Source: Mycolicibacterium doricum
Lineage (GTDB): Bacteria; Actinomycetota; Actinomycetes; Mycobacteriales; Mycobacteriaceae
Assembly (NCBI RefSeq): GCF_010728155.1
Contig: NZ_AP022605.1
Span: 2,666,001-2,730,000, forward strand
Length of the DNA: 64,000 nt
Reading direction: 5' to 3'
The stretch's first letter is position 1. The number at the start of each line of letters is the position of its first letter. The translations under genes and the position numbers were made by a program. Positions 54,048-63,913 of the stretch are shown piece after piece. The notes beneath the pieces were generated by a model. It saw only the letters and a list, made by a program, of their open reading frames with translations, did not search any database and had not been told where the DNA came from.

Positions 54048-57000
54048 TCAGCGGACGTACACGTCACCGTCGCCGAGCCTCGACGCGGCGTCGAGCAGCA
54101 TCGCCGCCTCTTGGCGCTTCTCGGGCACGTCGTTGCTGAACCGGCGGTCGGCGGGCCGCTCGTACATCGGCCGCCCACCGGCGATCGCCGACGCCAGCCT
54201 GCGCTGACCCGCCAGCATGCGTTGCTCGGCTCGGCGGACGTAGTCCTCCCGCTGCTCGCGGTCGAGCGTCGCGAGGAACGCCTGTGGATGTACCAGCGCG
54301 ATCAGCCCGGAGACGTGACCGAATCCCAGGCTGGTCACCAGACCTGCCTTGAGCGGGAACTTCTCACCCATCCGCAGCGTTTCCCGCGGCCACACGAAGT
54401 GCCCCGAGGTCGCCATCTCGTCGTCCACACAGTCCAGGCTGCGGTTCGGCGGGATGACCCCGTCGCGCAGCACCTGGCACAGGCCCATCATCTGGAAGAC
54501 AGCGGCACCGCCCTTGGAGTGGCCGGTCAGCGTCTTCTGGCTGACGATGAACAGCGGCGCACCGTCGGACCGGCCCATCGAGTCGGCGAGTCGTTCGTGC
54601 AGTTCGGTTTCGTTGGGGTCGTTGGCCAGCGTCGAGGTGTCGTGCTTGTAGATCACCGAGATGTCGTCGGCACCGACCCCGAGCTTGGCCAGCGAGCGGG
54701 CCAGCACCGAATCCTTGCCGCCACGGCCGGCGCCCAGCGCGCCGAGCCCCGGAGCCGGGATCGAGGTGTGCACACCGTCGGCGAAGCTCTGCGCGTATCC
54801 GACGACCGCCAGCACCGGCAGACCCATCTTCACCGCGAGGTCGCCGCGGGCCAGCAGGATGGTACCGCCGCCCTGGGCCTCGACGAAGCCGAGGCGCCGG
54901 CGGTCGTTGGCGCGGGAGAACTTCCCGTCGCTGATTCCCTTGGCGCGCATCACTGCGGTGTCGGCGGTGGCCGCCATGTCGCCGAAACCGATGACGGCTT
55001 CCAGCGTCATGTCGTCGAACCCGCCGGCGACCACGAACTCGGCCTTGCCCAGCCGGATCTTGTCCATCCCCTCCTCGACCGACACCGCCGCGGTGGCGCA
55101 GGCGCCGACCGGGTGGATCATCGCGCCGTAGGAGCCGATGTAGGACTGAACGACATGGGCGGCAACGACGTTCGGCAGAACTTCCTGCAGGATGTCGTTG
55201 GGCTTGCTGCGGCCGAGCAGGTTGCCGTGATACATGCTCTGCATCGAGGTCATGCCACCCATACCGGTGCCCTGCGTGCTGGCCACCAGGCTGGGGTGCA
55301 CCCAGCGCATCAGCTCGGTCGGCGTGAAGCCGGCGGACAGGAACGCGTCGACGGTCGCGACGATGTTCCACAGCGCCACCCGGTCGATCGAGTTGGCCAT
55401 GTCGGGCGTGATGCCCCACACCGTCGGATCGAAGCCGGTGGGGATCTGCGCGCCCACCGTACGGGACAACTTCGTCTTGCGGGGGACACGGACCTCGGTG
55501 CCGGCCTTGCGGATCACCTGCCAGTCCGACGAGTCCGGGACCGGGCGCACCACGGTGTGCTCGGGATCGACCTCGACGAAGGCGCGCGCCTCCTCCTCGG
55601 AGGACACCACGAAACTGAAGTCCTTGTCGAGGAACACGCTGACCAGCAGCGGTGAGGCGTGGTCCGGGTCGATCGCACCGTCGTCGACGAACTCACGGAT
55701 GCCGCACCGCTCCACGACCGCGTCGTGGTAACGCTCGACGAGTTCCTCCTCGGGCACCAGCTCACCGCTGGCGGCGTCGTACCACCCCGGCTTCGGATCG
55801 TCCTCCCACTTGATCATGCCTGTGGTCCAAGCCAGTTCGAGCACGCCGGCGGCCGACAGTTCGTTGTCGACCTCCATCTCGTAGCGGGTGCGCGACGAAC
55901 CGTACGGGCCCAGTTCGGCCCCGCCGACGATCACCACCAGGTCGGCCGGGTCGACGTCGAGGTCAGCCCATTCCGGGGCCGGCGCGGGCGAGAAGCCGCG
56001 GGGCGGCGACGGCAGCGCGGCGATGGTGCCCGGCTCGGGTGCGTCGGCGTCCTCGTCGACGGCGTCGTCGGCCGACATCTCCTCGCGAGCCTTGGCAGCA
56101 AGCGCCGCCATGTCGAGTTCGATGTCACCGAGACCGCCGGTCAGATCCGCCTTGATCGGCTCGCGCGCCGCAGCCACCTTGGCCTCGACGTCGCACAGCG
56201 ACAGCAGCATCGAGGCCATCTCCGCGGTGGTGTACGTCCTCACGCCCGCTTCCTCCACCGCACCGGCGATGGCGTCGTTGTGCCCCATCAGCCCGGTGCC
56301 CTTGGTCCAGCCGATCAGCGCGTGCGCCAGCGAAACCCGCTGCGCCCACGCCGACTCCGCCTTCCAGCGAGTGACCAGGGCGTCGAGTGCCGACTTGGCC
56401 TCGCCGTACGCGCCGTCGCCGCCGAACATGCCCCGGTTCGGGGAACCGGGCAGCACGACATGCAGGCGCGAGGCGATGTCACGTTCGGCGCCGATCGACG
56501 ACAACCCCGCGACGAGCCGTTGCACGGCCCACAGCAGCACCTTCATCTCCATCTCGGAGCGCGATCCGACCTCCGACATGTCACCGGCCACGCGGGGCGC
56601 GGCGAACGGGAACAGCAGCGTCGGGGTCTGGGCGTCCTTGAGGTGGATCGATTGTGGCCCAAGGCTTTCCACCTGTTCCGTGCCGACCCACTTCACCAGC
56701 GCGTCGATGTCGGAGTACGACGCCATGTTCGCGGGCACCACCCACAGCGTCGCGTCGAAGCGGGCGGTGTCGCGGTAGAGCGCCTTGTAGAACGCCAGCC
56801 GGGCGTCGTCGAGGCGTGAAGTGGTCGCGATGACCGTCGCGCCGCCGTCGAGCAACTGCCCCACCACTGCGGCGGCGATCGACCCCTTCGAGGCACCGGT
56901 CACCACCGCCACCTCGTCGCTGTAGCAGCCCTTTCCAGGGTTCTCCGCACCCGCCGCGATGCGGCCGAACAGCGACGCGTGGACGTTGCGGCCCGACGCG

Positions 57001-60000
57001 AGCGCCTTGCCCTGCCACCAATTCGCTTGGGTGGCGACGACATGGCCCGCACCTTCGAAGCGCTCGGACAGCTTTGGCCAGTCGGCGTCGATGTCGTCCT
57101 CGTCGGCCAGCCAGATCTTGACCAGGTCCTCGCGCGCGCTGGCCCAGCGGTCGTCGAACACCACGGCCTTGCGGCCGTCGAACACCGGCGCCACCAGACG
57201 CGGCCAGTCCGAACCGAGTTCCGTGGTGACCAGGTCGACCAGTTCCGCGTCGGTCGCCGTCTCCGGCGCCGTCACCGGGGCGTCCAGCCCGAGCTGGCCC
57301 AACACCAGGCGGGCCGCGTTGGCCAGGACCCCGTCACGGCCGGTGACCTGTTCGGCGAACTCACCCAGCGCCGCCGAATCGACTACGCCGCCACCGGCGC
57401 CGCCACCGCCCGCCGAGGGCAGCGACACCGCGACGCCCTTGCGGGCGGCGACCGCGGCCACCGCCGCGTCGATCACCTTGTCGACCGTCGCTGCGTCGGC
57501 AAGCGCGCCGTCGTGCAGACCGCCGAGGCTGCCGCCGCGGACGCTGCTGCCTTCGCGGGTGCCCAGCGCCACCTCGACGGTGACGTGCTTGGCCCAGCCG
57601 GCGCCGAGTTCCCATGCCTTGGCGACGCGTTCGGCGATGTAGCCCGGACGCTTACCGGACGGCCCGAGGACCGTGCGCAGCTGATCGTTGATCGCGTCGG
57701 TGAGCACCGGACCGAACGGCTTGTACGTACGGGCCAACTTGGTGACCTGACCTTTGAGCGCACCGAGGTCGGCTTCCGCCGCCCCGTCGATGGCGCCGAG
57801 GTTAAGCTCGGAGCCCAGGTCGACCAGCATCTGGTTGCGCCGCGACGACGCACCGTCGGTGATGGTCTCGATGGAGTCGAGCGCCTCGATCTGGTCGAGC
57901 CGCATCTTGGCCGACAGCGCGATCAGCGCGACGGTCGCATCGGCGGCGTCGTAACTCAGGTCCTGCGGACGCGGTCCGCCCGACGGGGCGGCGGGCGCCG
58001 CCGCGGCGGGCGCCACCGGCGCCGCCTGGGCGAGCGGCGCAGACTCCTCGGGCTCCGGTTCAGGATCGGTGGCCGGGTCCTCGTCCGTGGCGAACAGCAC
58101 CGCGGCGTCGCGCTCGGTGTTGAGCACTTCGACGGTGCTGTGCGAGTACTCCGGCAACTTGAGCGTGTTGGTGGCCAGACCGGCGACGGTCGGCGCCGAC
58201 TTCACGCCGATCTCCACGAACCGCTCCACCCCGAGGCCGCCCGCGGCCTCTTCGATGAACAGCAGGTCCTGGGTCTCGATCCACCGGACCGGGCTGGCGA
58301 ACTGCCAGGCCAGCAGTTCGATGACGACCTTGCGGCACAGCTCGCGTGGCCGCTGGGTGCGCCAGGTCTCGTAGTCGGCGAGGATCTCGTCGAGCGGTTC
58401 GGCCGGCACCAGGTCGCGGATCTCCTGGATGAAGTCGCGGTCGAGCGTGAACGGCCGCGGCACCAGGTTGGGAATGTACTTGCCGATCAGCAGTTCGGGA
58501 TCGGCATCGCGCGGCATGACCCGCTCCAGCGAGCGGCGGAAGTCGGCGACACCGACCCGCAGCACCGACGAGTGGAACGGAACGTCGATCCCCGGCACCA
58601 GGATGAACGAGCGCTTGCCACCGCTGAGCTCACGGCGCCGTTCGATCTCCTCCTCGAGCGCCTCGAGCCCGCGGACGGTACCGGCGATGGCGTACTGCGA
58701 GCCACGCAGGTTGAAGTTCACGATCTCGAGAAATTCCCCAGTACGACCCGCGATCTCGGCGACGAAGTCCTTGACGTCGGCGTCGTCGAGGCCGATCTGG
58801 CTCGGCCGGATCGCGGCCAGGCGGTAGTTGGAGCGGCCCAGTTCGTCGCGGGGCACGATGTCGTGCATCTTGCTCCCGCGGTGGAACACCACCTCGAGCA
58901 GCGCCTCGAGTTCGTAGACGCCCGACACGCACGCCAGCGCAGTGTATTCGCCGACGGAGTGGCCACAGGCGATCGCACCCTCGACGAACGCACCCTGCTC
59001 GCGCATCTCGGCCACCTGCGCCGCGGCGACGGTCGCCATCGCGACCTGGGTGAACTGCGTCAGGTACAGCACGCCCTCCGGGTGCTGGTAGTGCACCCCG
59101 GACGCGATGAGGCTGGTCGGGTTGTCGCGCACCACGTGCAGCACGGAGAAGCCGAGCGCCTCGCGGGTGAACTTGTCCGCCGAATCCCACACTTTGCGGG
59201 CGGCCTTGCTACGGGCCCGGACCTCCATGCCCATGCCCTTGTGCTGGATGCCCTGCCCAGGAAAGGCGTAGACGGTCTTCGGCGCCGCCAGCCGGGCGGT
59301 GGCCGACATGACCAGATCCGTGCCGACCTTCGCGGTCACCTCGAGCACCTCGGCGCCGACGTCGATGCCGACGCGGTCCACGCGGAAGTCGATCTCGTCG
59401 CCCGGCAGCACCATGCCGAGGAACCGGGCGGTCCAGCCGACCAGACGCGCGGGCGGGACGGCCTTGCCGTCGGTGGCGGTGACGACGTGCTGAGCCGCGG
59501 CCGACAGCCACATGCCGTGCACGATCGGCGACTCCAGACCGGCCAGCAGCGCGGCAGCCCGGTCGGTGTGGATCGGGTTGTGGTCACCGGAGACCACCGC
59601 GAACGGCCGCATGTCCACCGGAGCACCGACCGTGACGTCGCGACGACGGCGGCGCGGGGTCTCGGTGGCGTTGCCGGAGACGGCGCCGCCGGCACGGTCG
59701 GGTTCGCCCAGCTCGGCCTCGCCAGTGCGGCCCCGGATCGCGAAGCGTTCCTGGAGGATGGCCAGCACGGTGCCGTCGGGCCCGGTCAGGGTCACGGAGA
59801 CCGGGACGACCCGGCCGACCTCGGTGTCGGTGGCCGAGCCGGCCGTCGCGGTGACGGTCAACTCGGTGGGTTCGCTCGGCAGCGCCGCGACGAGACGGGC
59901 ACCGTGGTCGAGGTGCACCAGGCTCAGCAGACCCTCGACGACGGGGAAACCGGTGTCGGTGACGGCGGATCCAACGGTGGCGAACACCGCGGGCCAGCAG

Positions 60001-63000
60001 CGGCCGACCAGCGCGTCCGGAACCACCGTCAGCGTCGGCGCCAGCGGCGCACCGAAGGTCGCGGTGACCCCGGTGTGGTCGGCGACGAGTTCGGGATCCC
60101 AGGTGACGGTGGCGGTCGCCGTACCGTCCTGGACGGGCGGAAGCGCGTCCGGTCCCTCCACCCCGGCGGCGATGGCCAGCACCGCACGCATCGCGGTCGC
60201 CGCGTCCTCGGTGGTGACCAGTGGCGCGCCGCCGGTGCGGATCACGTCGGTCAGGGTGAACCGGATCTCCACCCAGGTGCCCGACAGCGGCACGCTGAGC
60301 GTCACGTGCTGGTCGTCGGCCACCTCGAGGCGCGCGCCGGTCGACGCGTGGGTGGCGGTGCGGCCCTGGTCGCGGACCTGCCAGTCGGCGGGTGCGGCGA
60401 TGCGGTGTACGGGGTTGACGGCCGTGCGGCCGGCCCACAGCACGTCGGGGGCGTCGAGCAGCACCGCGAGCGGGCCGTCCACCTCGGCGTGGCCCTGGCG
60501 ACGGCTGATCACCGGCTGCGGTTTGCCGTCGGCGGCGAGCACCTCGTCGACAGCCGCCTGCTCGAAGCGGTCGAGCAGCTCGCCGACGGGCTCGTCGACG
60601 CGGGTGATCCCCACGACCGCGGCGGTGCCGGGGATGATGCAGACCTGATCGGCGGTGTAGCGGGCGTCGTGCGCCTGCCACAGGGAATCGCTGCGCCACC
60701 ACCGGCGCACGTCCTTGTCGATGACCGGCACGAAGTTGACCGGCTTGCCCAGGGTCTTGCACAGCTGGACGAAGAACGGCACGTCCGCCGGGTGCAGCAC
60801 CACGGTGGCTGCGTCCGGGTAGCGGTTCACCAGCGCATCGATCGCGGCGTGCGGCGTCTCCAGCAGCGCCGAGCCGGCAGAACCAGAGAACACCGTGTCG
60901 ATCGGTCCGTGGTCCTGCGGGTGCAGGCGGGCCTCGGCACGCTGCAGCATCTGGGCGAACCGGTCACGCCAGGTGATGTCGAGCCACGGCGAACCGGCGC
61001 GGCTGGTATCGGCGGTGCTGTCGCCGTCGCCGATCGCGAGTTCGACATATCGGGCCAGCCACTGCAGGTACGTCATCTCCGCGACGTCACCGAAGTACGG
61101 CTTGGCGGTCGCGGCCATCGCGGCGATGATCTCGTCGCGGCGCTCGGCAACCGCGTCGGCATCGCCGGCGACCTCGTCGAGCAGTCGGCCGCAACGCGAT
61201 GCGGCGTTGTCGATCTCGTGGATGTCGGCACCCAGCTGGCTGCGCCCGGAAGCCATCCCGCCCTGCGCCTTACCCGCACCGACCCACTGCTCGGTGCCGG
61301 TGGTGTCGACCAGCAGCTGCTTCACCGCCGGTGAGGTGGTGGCCTCCAGTGCGGCCATCGCCGCGGTGCCGACCAGGATGCCGTCGACGGGCATCACCGG
61401 GAAACCGTAGGCCTGCGACCAGCGGCCGGACAGGTATTCCGCGGCCCGCCCCGGGGTGCCGATCCCGCCGCCGACGCAGACGGTGATGTTGGAGCGAGAG
61501 CGCAGTTCCGAGTACGTCGTCAACAGCAGGTCGTCGAGGTCTTCCCACGAGTGGTGGCCGCCGGCGCGGCCGCCCTCGATGTGCACGATGACCGGCTTCG
61601 TCGGAACCTCCGCGGCGATCCGGATGACCGACCGGATCTGCTCGACAGTGCCCGGCTTGAACACGACGTGGCTGATGCCGATGCCGTTGAGCTCGTCGAT
61701 CAGGTCGACGGCCTCTTCGAGCTCCGGGATACCCGCGGTGACGACTACGCCGTCGATGGGCGCGCCGGACTGGCGGGCCTTCTGCACCAGCCGCTTCCCG
61801 CCGAGCTGCAACTTCCACAGGTACGGGTCGAGGAACAGCGAGTTGAACTGGATTGCGCGGCCCGGCTCCAACAGTGTGGCGAGCTCCGCGATGCGGTCGT
61901 TGAAGATCTCCTCGGTGACCTGCCCGCCGCCGGCGAGTTCGGCCCAGTGGCCGGCGTTGGCGGCGGCAGCGACGATCTTGGCGTCGACGGTGGTCGGTGT
62001 CATACCGGCCAGCAGGATCGGCGAGCGGCCGGTCAGCCGGGTGAACTTGGTGGACAGCTTCACCGAGCCGTCGGGCAGCTGCACGGTGGTCGGGGTGTAA
62101 CTCGACCAGGGGCGGGCCACCTCCGGCACGGCGCCGACGGTGAACAGGTTGCGCTGGCCGCCGCGGGTGGCGGCGGGCACGATACCCACGCCGAGTCCGC
62201 GGATCACCGGCGCGGTCAGCCGGGTGAGGATGTCCCCGGGACCGAGGTCCAGGATCCAGCGGGCGCCGGCCTCATGGAGTCCGGTGACTTCGTCGACCCA
62301 GTCGACCTGCTTGACGAGGATCGCCTCGGTCATCTGGCGCGCGAGTGCGACGTCCAGACCGATCATCTCGGCCCACCGGCCGACGATGTCGATGCCGTCG
62401 GCCAGGCGCGGGGTGTGGAAGCCGACCTCCACCTGCACGGGGTCGAAGGCCGGTGCGAACACCGCGCCGCCGCGCAGCTTGTTCTTGCGCTCGGCCTCTT
62501 CCTTCTCGGCGATCTGGGCGCAGTACAGCTCGAAGCGCGACAGTTGCTCGGGAGTCCCGGTGATGACGACCGAACGGCGGCCGTTGCGGATCGACAGCAC
62601 CGGCGGCAGGACGGTGCGCACGTCGCAGGAGAAGTCCTCGAGCAGCTCGTAGATGCGCTCGGGATCGGCGTTGGTGACCGACACCATCGGCGGCCGGTCA
62701 CCCAGGACCGTGATCCCCCGGCGACGGGCCACCAGCGTGCCCGCCGCACCGATCAGCTGCGCCAGTGCGAGCAACTCGACGTCCTTGGCGCCATGCGCGG
62801 CGAGCGCCTCGACGGCGAGGACGCCCTGCGAGTGCCCGGCGGTCCCGACGGGCGGCGTCTCGAACAGGTCCATGCCCTGGCGTGCGAGAGCACGTATGGC
62901 GGCGACCTGGGTCAGCAGGACGCCCGGGACGGACACCGCCGCGGACGTCAGCTGCCTGGCGGTGGGCACGGGTTCCTCGGCGGCCAGCGCGCGGACCCAG

Positions 63001-63278
63001 CGCAGCGGCTCGAAGCCGATCGGGCGGACGACGACCAGTTCGGTGGCCACCGGCTCCAGCAGCAATTCGGCCTCACCGGCGAGGGTGGCCAGTTCCGACT
63101 CGATGCCCGTCGAGGACACCAGCTCCTCCAGCGTCTCCAGCCACGCACTGCCCTGCCCGCCGAAGGCCACGGCGAACGGTTCACCCGCGGTCAGGCGATC
63201 CACAAGTGCATGCGTGATCTTGGCTCCGGACTCGTCGTCCCAGCTGATGGAAACCCTGTCATGCTCGTCGATCGTCAC
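54048..63278 (-). CDS. fas: Type I fatty acid synthase (multidomain)
   Basis: This 3076-residue megasynthase makes C16-C26 acyl-CoAs for membrane lipids and mycolates. Domains in order: acetyltransferase (GHSQG, Ser near 150), FMN enoyl reductase (about 400-700, with GGGIGTPGRAAEYLSG), dehydratase (GDHNPIHTD near 1233), malonyl/palmitoyl transferase (GHSVGE, Ser near 1441), ACP (Ser near 1811 in TDGASSRRNQ), ketoreductase (VTGASKGS near 2125) and ketosynthase (Cys near 2727 in GACATAAV, with HDTSTLANDPNE and KTLTGHSKGG). The GTG at 63278 is chosen because protein upstream is low-complexity; GAGGGA lies about 12 nt before it. No domain is missing. The linker before the ACP is Pro/Ala/Glu-rich. 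Confidence 0.97.
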   Translation of the reverse strand: MTIDEHDRVSISWDDESGAKITHALVDRLTAGEPFAVAFGGQGSAWLETLEELVSSTGIESELATLAGEAELLLEPVATELVVVRPIGFEPLRWVRALAAEEPVPTARQLTSAAVSVPGVLLTQVAAIRALARQGMDLFETPPVGTAGHSQGVLAVEALAAHGAKDVELLALAQLIGAAGTLVARRRGITVLGDRPPMVSVTNADPERIYELLEDFSCDVRTVLPPVLSIRNGRRSVVITGTPEQLSRFELYCAQIAEKEEAERKNKLRGGAVFAPAFDPVQVEVGFHTPRLADGIDIVGRWAEMIGLDVALARQMTEAILVKQVDWVDEVTGLHEAGARWILDLGPGDILTRLTAPVIRGLGVGIVPAATRGGQRNLFTVGAVPEVARPWSSYTPTTVQLPDGSVKLSTKFTRLTGRSPILLAGMTPTTVDAKIVAAAANAGHWAELAGGGQVTEEIFNDRIAELATLLEPGRAIQFNSLFLDPYLWKLQLGGKRLVQKARQSGAPIDGVVVTAGIPELEEAVDLIDELNGIGISHVVFKPGTVEQIRSVIRIAAEVPTKPVIVHIEGGRAGGHHSWEDLDDLLLTTYSELRSRSNITVCVGGGIGTPGRAAEYLSGRWSQAYGFPVMPVDGILVGTAAMAALEATTSPAVKQLLVDTTGTEQWVGAGKAQGGMASGRSQLGADIHEIDNAASRCGRLLDEVAGDADAVAERRDEIIAAMAATAKPYFGDVAEMTYLQWLARYVELAIGDGDSTADTSRAGSPWLDITWRDRFAQMLQRAEARLHPQDHGPIDTVFSGSAGSALLETPHAAIDALVNRYPDAATVVLHPADVPFFVQLCKTLGKPVNFVPVIDKDVRRWWRSDSLWQAHDARYTADQVCIIPGTAAVVGITRVDEPVGELLDRFEQAAVDEVLAADGKPQPVISRRQGHAEVDGPLAVLLDAPDVLWAGRTAVNPVHRIAAPADWQVRDQGRTATHASTGARLEVADDQHVTLSVPLSGTWVEIRFTLTDVIRTGGAPLVTTEDAATAMRAVLAIAAGVEGPDALPPVQDGTATATVTWDPELVADHTGVTATFGAPLAPTLTVVPDALVGRCWPAVFATVGSAVTDTGFPVVEGLLSLVHLDHGARLVAALPSEPTELTVTATAGSATDTEVGRVVPVSVTLTGPDGTVLAILQERFAIRGRTGEAELGEPDRAGGAVSGNATETPRRRRRDVTVGAPVDMRPFAVVSGDHNPIHTDRAAALLAGLESPIVHGMWLSAAAQHVVTATDGKAVPPARLVGWTARFLGMVLPGDEIDFRVDRVGIDVGAEVLEVTAKVGTDLVMSATARLAAPKTVYAFPGQGIQHKGMGMEVRARSKAARKVWDSADKFTREALGFSVLHVVRDNPTSLIASGVHYQHPEGVLYLTQFTQVAMATVAAAQVAEMREQGAFVEGAIACGHSVGEYTALACVSGVYELEALLEVVFHRGSKMHDIVPRDELGRSNYRLAAIRPSQIGLDDADVKDFVAEIAGRTGEFLEIVNFNLRGSQYAIAGTVRGLEALEEEIERRRELSGGKRSFILVPGIDVPFHSSVLRVGVADFRRSLERVMPRDADPELLIGKYIPNLVPRPFTLDRDFIQEIRDLVPAEPLDEILADYETWRTQRPRELCRKVVIELLAWQFASPVRWIETQDLLFIEEAAGGLGVERFVEIGVKSAPTVAGLATNTLKLPEYSHSTVEVLNTERDAAVLFATDEDPATDPEPEPEESAPLAQAAPVAPAAAAPAAPSGGPRPQDLSYDAADATVALIALSAKMRLDQIEALDSIETITDGASSRRNQMLVDLGSELNLGAIDGAAEADLGALKGQVTKLARTYKPFGPVLTDAINDQLRTVLGPSGKRPGYIAERVAKAWELGAGWAKHVTVEVALGTREGSSVRGGSLGGLHDGALADAATVDKVIDAAVAAVAARKGVAVSLPSAGGGGAGGGVVDSAALGEFAEQVTGRDGVLANAARLVLGQLGLDAPVTAPETATDAELVDLVTTELGSDWPRLVAPVFDGRKAVVFDDRWASAREDLVKIWLADEDDIDADWPKLSERFEGAGHVVATQANWWQGKALASGRNVHASLFGRIAAGAENPGKGCYSDEVAVVTGASKGSIAAAVVGQLLDGGATVIATTSRLDDARLAFYKALYRDTARFDATLWVVPANMASYSDIDALVKWVGTEQVESLGPQSIHLKDAQTPTLLFPFAAPRVAGDMSEVGSRSEMEMKVLLWAVQRLVAGLSSIGAERDIASRLHVVLPGSPNRGMFGGDGAYGEAKSALDALVTRWKAESAWAQRVSLAHALIGWTKGTGLMGHNDAIAGAVEEAGVRTYTTAEMASMLLSLCDVEAKVAAAREPIKADLTGGLGDIELDMAALAAKAREEMSADDAVDEDADAPEPGTIAALPSPPRGFSPAPAPEWADLDVDPADLVVIVGGAELGPYGSSRTRYEMEVDNELSAAGVLELAWTTGMIKWEDDPKPGWYDAASGELVPEEELVERYHDAVVERCGIREFVDDGAIDPDHASPLLVSVFLDKDFSFVVSSEEEARAFVEVDPEHTVVRPVPDSSDWQVIRKAGTEVRVPRKTKLSRTVGAQIPTGFDPTVWGITPDMANSIDRVALWNIVATVDAFLSAGFTPTELMRWVHPSLVASTQGTGMGGMTSMQSMYHGNLLGRSKPNDILQEVLPNVVAAHVVQSYIGSYGAMIHPVGACATAAVSVEEGMDKIRLGKAEFVVAGGFDDMTLEAVIGFGDMAATADTAVMRAKGISDGKFSRANDRRRLGFVEAQGGGTILLARGDLAVKMGLPVLAVVGYAQSFADGVHTSIPAPGLGALGAGRGGKDSVLARSLAKLGVGADDISVIYKHDTSTLANDPNETELHERLADSMGRSDGAPLFIVSQKTLTGHSKGGAAVFQMMGLCQVLRDGVIPPNRSLDCVDDEMATSGHFVWPRETLRMGEKFPLKAGLVTSLGFGHVSGLIALVHPQAFLATLDREQREDYVRRAEQRMLAGQRRLASAIAGGRPMYERPADRRFSNDVPEKRQEAAMLLDAASRLGDGDVYVR

Positions 63279-63512
63279 TTGTCGTTGTCTCCCTCGGTGG
63301 CGCTCTCGCGCCCGCGTGTACTGCTCGCGAGCGTGGGTGTATCGGGTGGTCGTCTGCGGCGGGCCCGCGCTCCCCTGCGGCGGGCCTACGGCGATTCGGC
63401 GTCGAATCCAGCTGGTCGCTGTCGCGAGTGGACCGATCCTGCGTCCGCCGGCGCTCACCCCAGCCCCACTAAGAGTGGCATAAGAAGAAGCGGGTCCCAG
63501 GCCGCTGAATCG

Positions 63513-63541
63513 GTTACTGACGAGTTCTACGCTCGAGTAAC
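63513..63541. promoter_or_regulatory. Dyad GTTACT-N17-AGTAAC upstream of fas
   Basis: GTTACT (63513-63518) and AGTAAC (63536-63541) are exact reverse complements spaced by 17 nt. The right arm overlaps the first copy of TACGCTCGAGTA (63528-63539). The position fits a regulator of fas such as the TetR-type activator FasR known in mycobacteria, but its exact consensus was not checked. Confidence 0.55.
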
Positions 63542-63612
63542 CCGTGCTTGCGCAATACCCCGTTCAGAAGCTGCGCACAGCTCCCGGGACAAACGTCCTG
63601 CTGGTGGGTGGT

Positions 63613-63624
63613 TACGCTCGAGTA
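63613..63624. promoter_or_regulatory. Second copy of TACGCTCGAGTA upstream of fas
   Basis: This is an identical copy of the 12-bp element at 63528-63539, 85 bp away (close to eight helical turns), each with a central CTCGAG palindrome. Identical spaced elements in an intergenic region suggest cooperative binding of one regulator. Confidence 0.5.
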
Positions 63625-63913
63625 GCTATAACTCCGCTGATCAACGCATTATCGTTACCAAATTGTTATCTTTATCTTCAGGCATCCGAAGGGTCGTCTG
63701 GATGGCGATTCGATCGTTTTCGAGTTGGCGTAGATGCCGACGCGCGGTCGTCCCAGCACCGCCTCTCAGCCCTTCAGGTAGGGCGCCACCTGCCTTTTGT
63801 ACGGTTCGAAGGCGGGGTCCGTCGTCGATCGACGTACAGGTCGGTACGGCCGTCCCAGCGTCATTTCATGGCACCAGTCACGTTCGCATCAGACTTTCCA
63901 GAGCGCGGGCCGG

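Noticed and set aside
56979..61334. A plus-strand frame of 1451 codons inside fas
   Set aside because: It is the antisense shadow of the FAS-I gene, with codon-derived low-complexity composition and no recognisable motif.
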